This document shows positions 6,978 through 11,570 of a stretch of 11,570 nt of DNA, piece by piece (positions within the stretch are counted from its first letter, which is position 1; every line of letters begins with the position of its first letter). This stretch comes from JAKVAV01 sp964651785 (GTDB lineage: Bacteria; Bacteroidota; Bacteroidia; Flavobacteriales_D; Cryomorphaceae): NCBI GenBank assembly GCA_964651785.1, contig CAZYWJ010000080.1, positions 1 to 11,570 of the forward strand. Reading direction: 5' to 3'. The translations under genes and the position numbers were made by a program. The notes below the pieces were generated by a model. That model was not told where the DNA came from, ran no database searches, and saw nothing but the letters and a program-made list of their open reading frames with translations.

Positions 6978-9143
6978 ATGAAACACCTTTCCCTCTTTGT
7001 CATTTCTATGTTCATTTCCGTTTTGTCTTCCGCTCAATGTGAAGCACCCGAGTTGCTCGATTGGACGGCAGTCAATGACACCACCTTCAATATAACCTTC
7101 GATTCCCCGGTGGAAGCTGAGTACAAACTCGAGATGCGATTGGACTATGCCGAAGAGGTCGGAATCTATGAGATTTTGACCACCACGGGAACGACTACCG
7201 CAGGTAGCAATACCCTTACCGTTGCTATTAGCGATGAGGATTACCCTTGGAATAATCCCGGTGTGATCTATTTCACAGCCTATTTGAGTTTGGAATGCGA
7301 ACAGGGAGTGTTCTCCGATTCCACCAAATTCTACGTGAGTGCCCATTCCATGGTCGGAGAGTCGGGGTTTAATTGCGACAGCCTTTATCAATTGTTCGAG
7401 CCCCTTCCCGATTTTGGTGGAGTGCCCTATGTATCCACATTCACTGTTCCCGACAATGGTGAAGTCATAGAGTCGTTGAGTGTTTTCGTAGATATCGGTC
7501 ATACTTTCAATGGTGATCTCTTAATTAAACTTACGCATCCCAATGGTACTGAGATTATATTGCAGGACTTTAACAACCCTGCGTTGGGAGCGAGCTGGGG
7601 CTTCAGTGTGATTTTTACCGATGAAAGTGATCAGATAATCGAAAATACTGCAGACGGTATCGGACCACGTGGAATTTTTCAACCCTCAGAGCCGTTGTCG
7701 GTTTTAATTGGAGAACCCCTGGCCGGAGAATGGACATTAACCATTATAGATAATTGGGCTGCCGATGACGGTATGCTCTTCGGAACCTGCCTTACCTTAA
7801 ACGGTATTCCTTGTATCGCCTCGGTAGAAGGCACCGCATTTTACGATTTTAACGGCAATGGCGTGCAAAATAGTCCCGAGCCATCTTTTCCTTACGCCAA
7901 CATTCTTAACTCCATCAGCGGCGACCAGTTTTACGGTGATGAAAACGGGGATTTTTGGAATTGCACCGAGGGTGGGTCGGGTACCTTGGAGGTTTTAAAT
8001 ACACCTGAGTACTTTGGGAGCGCTCCCGTAGATATCACAGTGATGGCTGACGATCAGCTCGAGGGAATTTTACTGCCGATTACTTCAACCGTGAGCGTTT
8101 CCGATATTACGGTCGATTTGTTTTCACTAGAGCCGAATCGGCCCGGCTTTGAAGCCGATTACCGGGCTCAGGTGGCAAATGTCGGTACCATTTGTCAAGA
8201 CGGAGTAGACCTCAGTCTGAGTTTTCCCGAGTATGTTACCATAGTGAGTGCTGAAAATCCCGATATGATCATAACGGAAAATACGGCATCGTTAGATGTT
8301 GGACAGGTTTGTCCCTTCGGCCCCTTGGATTTTGACTTCACCATTCTTTTAGACGACACCGTTAGCATAGGGACTGTTTTGGAAGCAACCGCTACCGTAA
8401 CGCCGAATGAGGGCGATGAAAATGTGCTGAATAATGAGTTCACTTCTTCGGTGATCGTAGTTGGTTCTTACGATCCCAACGACAAGCAAGTGAGTACGGC
8501 AACCATCAACGATGCTTTCATGGCAGCGGAATCTCCGTTAAAATACACGGTGCGTTTTCAGAACACCGGAACTTTTTATGCCGAGCGAGTAGTGATAGCC
8601 GATACCATTGATATCGATTTGGATATTAACTCGCTTCATATTCTCTCCACTTCACATTCCATGGAGCTTTCCCGCGAGGGGAATGTGGTCTACTTTGAAT
8701 TCGACCAAATATTCCTGCCCGACAGTACTACTGATTTTGAAGGAAGCATAGGTCATGTGCGGTATGAGATCACTCCGCACCCGGGATTCGGTATGGGAGA
8801 CATGATCGAGAACACCGCCTACATCTACTTTGACTTTAACGCTCCGATTATCACGAATACGGTTGTTACCACCTTCCAAAATCCGCTCAGCATAAGTGAA
8901 TACCGATTTGACACGCAGCTCTATCCCAATCCCACGGAGGATCGGATTACTTTAGAATGGTCGGAAGAGGTATCGATCAACCGAATCGAGATATTCGATG
9001 TATCGGGAAGGATGGTAAAAGATCAGGTAGTTCGAAATGACCATCGCCAAGTGTTGGACGTTTCTGACTTGCCCGACGGAGTGTATGCGGTGAAAATTTA
9101 CGCAGGAGATGCTTTTAGCAGTGTGATGTTTGTGAAACAGTAG
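6978..9143 (+). CDS. Secreted multidomain protein with P domain, DUF7619-like domain and T9SS type A sorting domain
   Basis: The 721-residue product has a signal peptide at 1-20 (MKHLSLFVISMFISVLSSAQ) and crosses the outer membrane by the type IX secretion system. Domains in order: a beta-sandwich resembling fibronectin type III (about 21-122); a proprotein-convertase P domain (about 148-275: TFTVPDNGEVIESLSVFVDI, HTFNGDLLIKLTHPNGT, GEWTLTIIDNWAADDG); an SdrD_B-like module (about 282-345, YDFNGNGVQN); a DUF11/CARDB-like region (about 372-495); a DUF7619-like domain (about 497-630, from SYDPNDKQVS to AYIYFDFNAPI); and the sorting domain (about 645-721: LYPNPTEDRITLEW, IEIFDVSGRMV, LPDGVYAVKI, ending VKQ). 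I see no peptidase domain, although P domains often accompany one. A cell-surface adhesive or matrix role is inference. TTG at 6951 would only add residues before a good signal peptide, so ATG 6978 is preferred. Confidence 0.88.
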   Translation: MKHLSLFVISMFISVLSSAQCEAPELLDWTAVNDTTFNITFDSPVEAEYKLEMRLDYAEEVGIYEILTTTGTTTAGSNTLTVAISDEDYPWNNPGVIYFTAYLSLECEQGVFSDSTKFYVSAHSMVGESGFNCDSLYQLFEPLPDFGGVPYVSTFTVPDNGEVIESLSVFVDIGHTFNGDLLIKLTHPNGTEIILQDFNNPALGASWGFSVIFTDESDQIIENTADGIGPRGIFQPSEPLSVLIGEPLAGEWTLTIIDNWAADDGMLFGTCLTLNGIPCIASVEGTAFYDFNGNGVQNSPEPSFPYANILNSISGDQFYGDENGDFWNCTEGGSGTLEVLNTPEYFGSAPVDITVMADDQLEGILLPITSTVSVSDITVDLFSLEPNRPGFEADYRAQVANVGTICQDGVDLSLSFPEYVTIVSAENPDMIITENTASLDVGQVCPFGPLDFDFTILLDDTVSIGTVLEATATVTPNEGDENVLNNEFTSSVIVVGSYDPNDKQVSTATINDAFMAAESPLKYTVRFQNTGTFYAERVVIADTIDIDLDINSLHILSTSHSMELSREGNVVYFEFDQIFLPDSTTDFEGSIGHVRYEITPHPGFGMGDMIENTAYIYFDFNAPIITNTVVTTFQNPLSISEYRFDTQLYPNPTEDRITLEWSEEVSINRIEIFDVSGRMVKDQVVRNDHRQVLDVSDLPDGVYAVKIYAGDAFSSVMFVKQ

Positions 9144-9158
9144 CGTATGACGGACTAT

Positions 9159-9177
9159 GGCTTTAAACAGCCTTTTT
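9159..9177 (+). terminator. Weak candidate terminator after the T9SS-secreted protein
   Basis: GGCT at 9159-9162 pairs with AGCC at 9169-9172 around a 6-base loop, followed directly by TTTTT (9173-9177), 16 bases after the stop codon. The position and T-run fit an intrinsic terminator, but a 4-bp stem is short. Confidence 0.3.
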
Positions 9178-9282
9178 GTATACATTCATTGGGGGCACGC
9201 TATCCCGGGAAAGCCGAAGAAATTATTCTTCACGTATCAAGATTGAAAAATTAAACAAGGGTGCAAACTTTATACAGCGAAT

Positions 9283-9302
9283 ATTACTCATTAGTGAGTA
9301 AT
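9283..9302. repeat. Perfect 8-bp inverted repeat, possible operator or hairpin
   Basis: ATTACTCA (9283-9290) and TGAGTAAT (9295-9302) are perfect reverse complements around TTAG, giving a 20-base near-palindrome. It has no T-tract, so an operator for a dimeric regulator is more likely than a terminator. It lies about 155 bases before the start of the LuxR-type gene; autoregulation is possible but unproven. Confidence 0.4.
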
Positions 9303-9417
9303 GGTATGAAATTATCTTTTCTTATATTCGCCATTGGTGTATGTTTCACACTTACACTATATTATTAGGTTGATATACGTCACCAGTAATCTGAAAGGAT
9401 AACCAATATAACCAAAA

Positions 9418-9432
9418 CCTCTACGTGAGAGG
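9418..9432. repeat. Short inverted repeat just upstream of the LuxR-type gene
   Basis: CCTCT (9418-9422) and AGAGG (9428-9432) flank ACGTG. The 15-base element ends 26 bases before the TTG start at 9459, where an operator or a leader hairpin would act. Five base pairs can arise by chance. Confidence 0.25.
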
Positions 9433-9458
9433 TGTGCGTTATAGAAAACCAATAAGTT

Positions 9459-10220
9459 TTGACCGAAATTGCGCTTAACCAACTTCGATCAAAGTTCACA
9501 ACTTTGCTCGGAGATTATCGAAACGAACGACCAACTGTAGAAATAGAAGAATTGGTCGGCCCGAATCAAGCATTCTTTGTTGGTGCTTGTGGCATTGTAA
9601 TCATAGCCTTGCCGGAAGAACGAATATTAAATATGAGTGAGGCATTGAGAGAGATGCTCAATCTGAAAAAAATTCCCGATCGATATAATTCTTTGTGCTC
9701 CTTAACACATCCGGATTACAAAGAGGCTTGTAGAAATCATTTTCTCTACTCATTGAAACTTTTTGAAAAGATCGATGATCCGCGTTCATTTAAAATCAAG
9801 TCAGGTCATTGTATTCGAATGCGAAACGGCGTAGGCAGTTTTATCACATTTTACCGACAATTTTTTCCTTTAGCCTATGATGCCAATAACAAATTGTCGC
9901 ATCTTCTCATTGTTTACACTGATGTGAGTCATATTGAATCAGGATTGAATTTCAATCTTTCAATCATAGGATTGAATGGAAAAAGTGATTATAAAAAGAA
10001 TCGACGAAAAGAAGGAGAACCCGCCATAGCTGATTTAAGCAGACGTGAATTGCAAGTTTTGCGATTAGTAGCCGACAACCATTCTTCTCACAAAATAGCC
10101 GAAATGCTATTTCTCAGTCCGCATACCATTAAAATTCATAGAAAAAATTTGTTGCGTAAGACCGGGACGAGCAGTAGCCTTGAATTGGTAATGCTTGCTA
10201 AGGATAAAGGGTGGATTTGA
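9459..10220 (+). CDS. LuxR-type transcriptional regulator with PAS-like N-terminal domain
   Basis: The 253-residue product carries a LuxR/GerE helix-turn-helix at residues 192-253: the opening DLSRRELQVLRLVADNHSSHKIAEMLF, recognition helix SPHTIKIHRKNLLRKTG (about 220-236), and the closing helix LELVMLAKDKGWI. The N-terminal part (about 30-165) has the feel of a PAS sensor fold: VGACGIVIIALPEERILNMSEAL, then LTHPDYKEACRNH, and a last strand LLIVYTDVSHIE. This layout is common among Bacteroidota solo regulators; there is no receiver domain with a phosphorylatable Asp. The ligand is unknown. The start is taken as TTG 9459 because an in-frame TAA stands six bases before it and the first in-frame ATG is at residue 59, inside the sensor domain. 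The gene is AT-rich (20 of 60 bases G+C at 10081-10140). The next gene starts about 100-130 bases downstream on the same strand and is a possible target. Confidence 0.85.
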   Translation: MTEIALNQLRSKFTTLLGDYRNERPTVEIEELVGPNQAFFVGACGIVIIALPEERILNMSEALREMLNLKKIPDRYNSLCSLTHPDYKEACRNHFLYSLKLFEKIDDPRSFKIKSGHCIRMRNGVGSFITFYRQFFPLAYDANNKLSHLLIVYTDVSHIESGLNFNLSIIGLNGKSDYKKNRRKEGEPAIADLSRRELQVLRLVADNHSSHKIAEMLFLSPHTIKIHRKNLLRKTGTSSSLELVMLAKDKGWI

Positions 10221-10228
10221 GAAGAAAG

Positions 10229-10244
10229 TGATTGTCATTAATCA
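10229..10244 (+). repeat. Short AT-rich hairpin after the LuxR-type gene
   Basis: TGATT (10229-10233) and AATCA (10240-10244) are reverse complements around a 6-base loop, nine bases after the stop codon. There is no following T-run, so termination is uncertain. Near it, TTG at 10232 and TAAATCTG at 10251-10258 form a one-mismatch promoter-like pair with a short 16-base spacer that could serve the next gene. Confidence 0.2.
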
Positions 10245-10352
10245 GAAAGTTAAATCTGTTTTGAACATAATATTTTAAAATTCATTACCTGTTAAACTAA
10301 CCGAACGATCAAATAAATGCATTATCTGAAAGAGTTTAATTGCGGCATTAAA

Positions 10353-11135
10353 ATGATATTCTTTCAAGCGTGTCTTTGTTTTTGCACATGTCAAAACGAG
10401 CTTTTAGCTCAGACGGGAAAAATTGCTCCATTTCCGCAAGAGCTCACCGTACAGGCCGGAGAAACTTTTAAGGTAACGTGGTGGGTTAATCCGGGAGATA
10501 GTCCTGTGGCGGCAGTCGATTTCATTCTATGGTATGATAAGAACACCATTAAGCCGTTGACAATAGAAAATGTGGACAGCCCTTTGAATATTAATCAAAT
10601 CAAACCATCTATAGATACTCTTCAAGGTAGAATTGTATATGCGGCTTTTAAGTTGAGTTCCCCCTGGCCCGAGAATCCGTTTCCTTTAATGACTATACAA
10701 CTTCAGGCTCTTGATAGTTCCGGATTAACTACCCTACATCACGATATGGATATCACGCCCAATACTTCTATGGCTTTTGAAGGTCGTTATACTTTAAAGG
10801 AGGCACATGATTTAAAGGTGAGGATTTTATCAGATGAACAAGTAACTTTTTCTTCATCTTCTTCTTCAACTCCGGGTTTTCAGCCGCCAAGTATAAACCT
10901 CGATGAAGAGACCGGTTATTATACATATCATTATAATTCGGATACAGCAGGAAACGTTCAAATTTCTATAAAAGGTGAGGACGATACTCTTCCGGATATT
11001 TTTTGGCAAACGAGGGTGAATCCGGGCCAAGATTTTCGTTACGTCTTAAACCCCCACGTATTTCCAAGTGGCCGTTACACTTTAAATATGCAGTCAGCCG
11101 ATGGCATTAAGTTGGAGAAAGAGGTGAGTTTTTGA
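10353..11135 (+). CDS. Secreted cohesin-like domain protein with C-terminal sorting-like domain
   Basis: The product is 260 residues from ATG 10353, or 272 from ATG 10317. From 10353, residues 1-20 form a cysteine-rich signal peptide (MIFFQACLCFCTCQNELLAQ); from 10317 a longer n-region precedes it. Residues about 25-125 resemble a cohesin-type beta-sandwich: LTVQAGETFKVTWWVNPGD, VAAVDFILWYDKNTIKPLTI, GRIVYAAFKLSS, PLMTIQLQAL. A run of six serines (167-172) makes a linker. The last 65 residues (GNVQISIKG, then PHVFPSGRYTLNMQSADGIKLEKEVSF) have the strand and turn pattern of a T9SS type A sorting domain but lack the usual YPNP opening motif. Cohesin-like modules bind dockerins or serve as general surface binding modules; no dockerin is seen here, so the role is open. 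The protein should be exported and perhaps surface-linked. It follows the LuxR-type gene on the same strand and shares its low G+C. Confidence 0.7.
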   Translation: MIFFQACLCFCTCQNELLAQTGKIAPFPQELTVQAGETFKVTWWVNPGDSPVAAVDFILWYDKNTIKPLTIENVDSPLNINQIKPSIDTLQGRIVYAAFKLSSPWPENPFPLMTIQLQALDSSGLTTLHHDMDITPNTSMAFEGRYTLKEAHDLKVRILSDEQVTFSSSSSSTPGFQPPSINLDEETGYYTYHYNSDTAGNVQISIKGEDDTLPDIFWQTRVNPGQDFRYVLNPHVFPSGRYTLNMQSADGIKLEKEVSF

Positions 11136-11228
11136 TCATATTTCAAATCCGACAACCTTCCGTGAGACTTATATATGACAACCATTAGCGTTTTGGATCA
11201 ATAACTAAGATTGACGAGGATCAAAAAT

Positions 11229-11248
11229 TCAGATGGCACCTCATCTGA
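11229..11248. repeat. Inverted repeat TCAGATG / CATCTGA
   Basis: TCAGATG (11229-11235) and CATCTGA (11242-11248) are perfect 7-bp reverse complements around GCACCT. It lies about 95 bases after the cohesin-like gene and has no T-run, so it is either a weak transcript-end hairpin or a protein-binding site. Confidence 0.3.
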
Positions 11249-11362
11249 GGATGCGAATTGAAAATCGTCGTGTATCAGGTGGCATTTTTCCTCATAATGA
11301 TAACGAGTCTAATCGCCAAGAACGAAATATTTCGAATGCAACCAGATACAAAATTCTCCTAA

Positions 11363-11378
11363 GATCACTTTTTTGATC
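11363..11378. repeat. Inverted repeat GATCA / TGATC with T-rich loop
   Basis: GATCA (11363-11367) and TGATC (11374-11378) flank CTTTTT. GATC-containing words recur through this spacer (near 11134, 11197 and 11219), so chance in an AT-rich region is a fair explanation. Confidence 0.2.
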
Positions 11379-11425
11379 GGCGTAATTAACAGGTTCATCG
11401 ATATTTAGGGGTAGTTCGAAGAGAA

Positions 11426-11445
11426 AATAACCCTATAGGGCTATT
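11426..11445. repeat. Near-perfect 20-base palindrome around CCCTATAGGG
   Basis: AATAACCCTATAGGGCTATT reads the same on the other strand except for one mismatched pair (A at 11430 against C at 11441). The core CCCTATAGGG is a perfect 10-base palindrome. It is directly followed by another palindrome, GTAGCTAC (11446-11453). A dimeric DNA-binding protein site is the natural reading. Confidence 0.35.
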
Positions 11446-11570
11446 GTAGCTACTAAAGGTAGACATTAACTTGGTCCCTCGAGAAGTATAATATCCGTTG
11501 ATGTGTTAGGCTAAATTCAGGAGGCCGTACATCAAAAGATTTATGCTAACCAAATTGACCTCTAACCAAT

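Larger units (their letters stand above)
9144..9458. other. Noncoding spacer upstream of the LuxR-type gene
   Basis: No convincing gene lies in these 315 bases on either strand. They hold a weak hairpin followed by T's (9159-9177), a perfect 8-bp inverted repeat (9283-9302) and a 5-bp inverted repeat (9418-9432), each listed separately. No clear TTG/TAnnTTTG promoter was found; TATGTTTC near 9340 has the right shape except for its last base and lacks a spaced TTG. Confidence 0.6.
11136..11570. other. AT-rich noncoding end of the window
   Basis: No gene of useful length was seen in these 435 bases on either strand. They hold inverted repeats at 11229-11248, 11363-11378 and 11426-11445 and an 8-base palindrome GTAGCTAC (11446-11453). 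Near the edge, AGGAGG at 11519-11524 and ATG at 11543 could begin a gene that leaves the window, but the 18-base gap is long for a ribosome binding site and only nine codons are visible. Confidence 0.5.

Noticed and set aside
6960..7502. A 180-residue minus-strand reading frame
   Set aside because: It lies fully inside the secreted P-domain gene, shows no family features and is a shadow frame.
11543..11570. Start of a gene at ATG 11543 with AGGAGG upstream
   Set aside because: Only nine codons are visible and the AGGAGG lies 18 bases away, too far for a normal ribosome binding site; Bacteroidota also rarely rely on it.

Overview
The window looks like a chromosomal piece of a Bacteroidota bacterium, most likely a Flavobacteriales-type marine or environmental lineage. 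The evidence is a protein ending in a type A C-terminal sorting domain of the type IX secretion system (T9SS), a carboxypeptidase-regulatory-like (CarboxypepD_reg-like) surface domain, an SdrD_B-like/DUF11-like secreted adhesin layout, and a good match to the Bacteroidota promoter (TTG, 21-base spacer, TAnnTTTG) in front of the MmcQ/YjbR gene. No rRNA, tRNA, CRISPR array, transposase or phage gene was seen.

Layout. Bases 1-3260 (minus) hold one very long reading frame cut by the left window edge. It is an exported protein in which a complete CarboxypepD_reg-like protein (about 475 residues) is fused to oligopeptidase B; the catalytic Asp and His lie just outside the window. A divergent 200-base spacer carries the promoter of a two-gene operon, MmcQ/YjbR-like plus SRPBCC/AHSA1-like (3494-4257, plus), coupled by an ATGA overlap. 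Facing it is a minus-strand operon of a membrane-anchored DUF748/AsmA-like protein and a YihY/BrkB-family inner-membrane protein (6349-4276), overlapping by 20 bases. A hairpin sits exactly between the two convergent stops. Next comes a small UPF0158-family gene (plus) whose reading frame is broken by a TGA 17 codons in, with an ATG two codons later. It is followed by a 721-residue secreted multidomain protein (P domain, SdrD_B-like, DUF7619-like, T9SS signal).

The last 2.4 kb are visibly more AT-rich: a LuxR-type regulator with a PAS-like sensor domain and a TTG start, a secreted cohesin-like protein with a degenerate C-terminal sorting-like domain, and two spacers (315 and 435 bases) with several inverted repeats.

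Working together: the two minus-strand membrane genes probably act at the envelope; the P-domain and cohesin-like proteins are predicted cell-surface or secreted products; the LuxR regulator lies just upstream of the cohesin-like gene and may control it, which is inference from position only. No defence system or recognisable new multi-gene system is evident. The most unusual items are the exported oligopeptidase B fusion and the interrupted UPF0158 gene.
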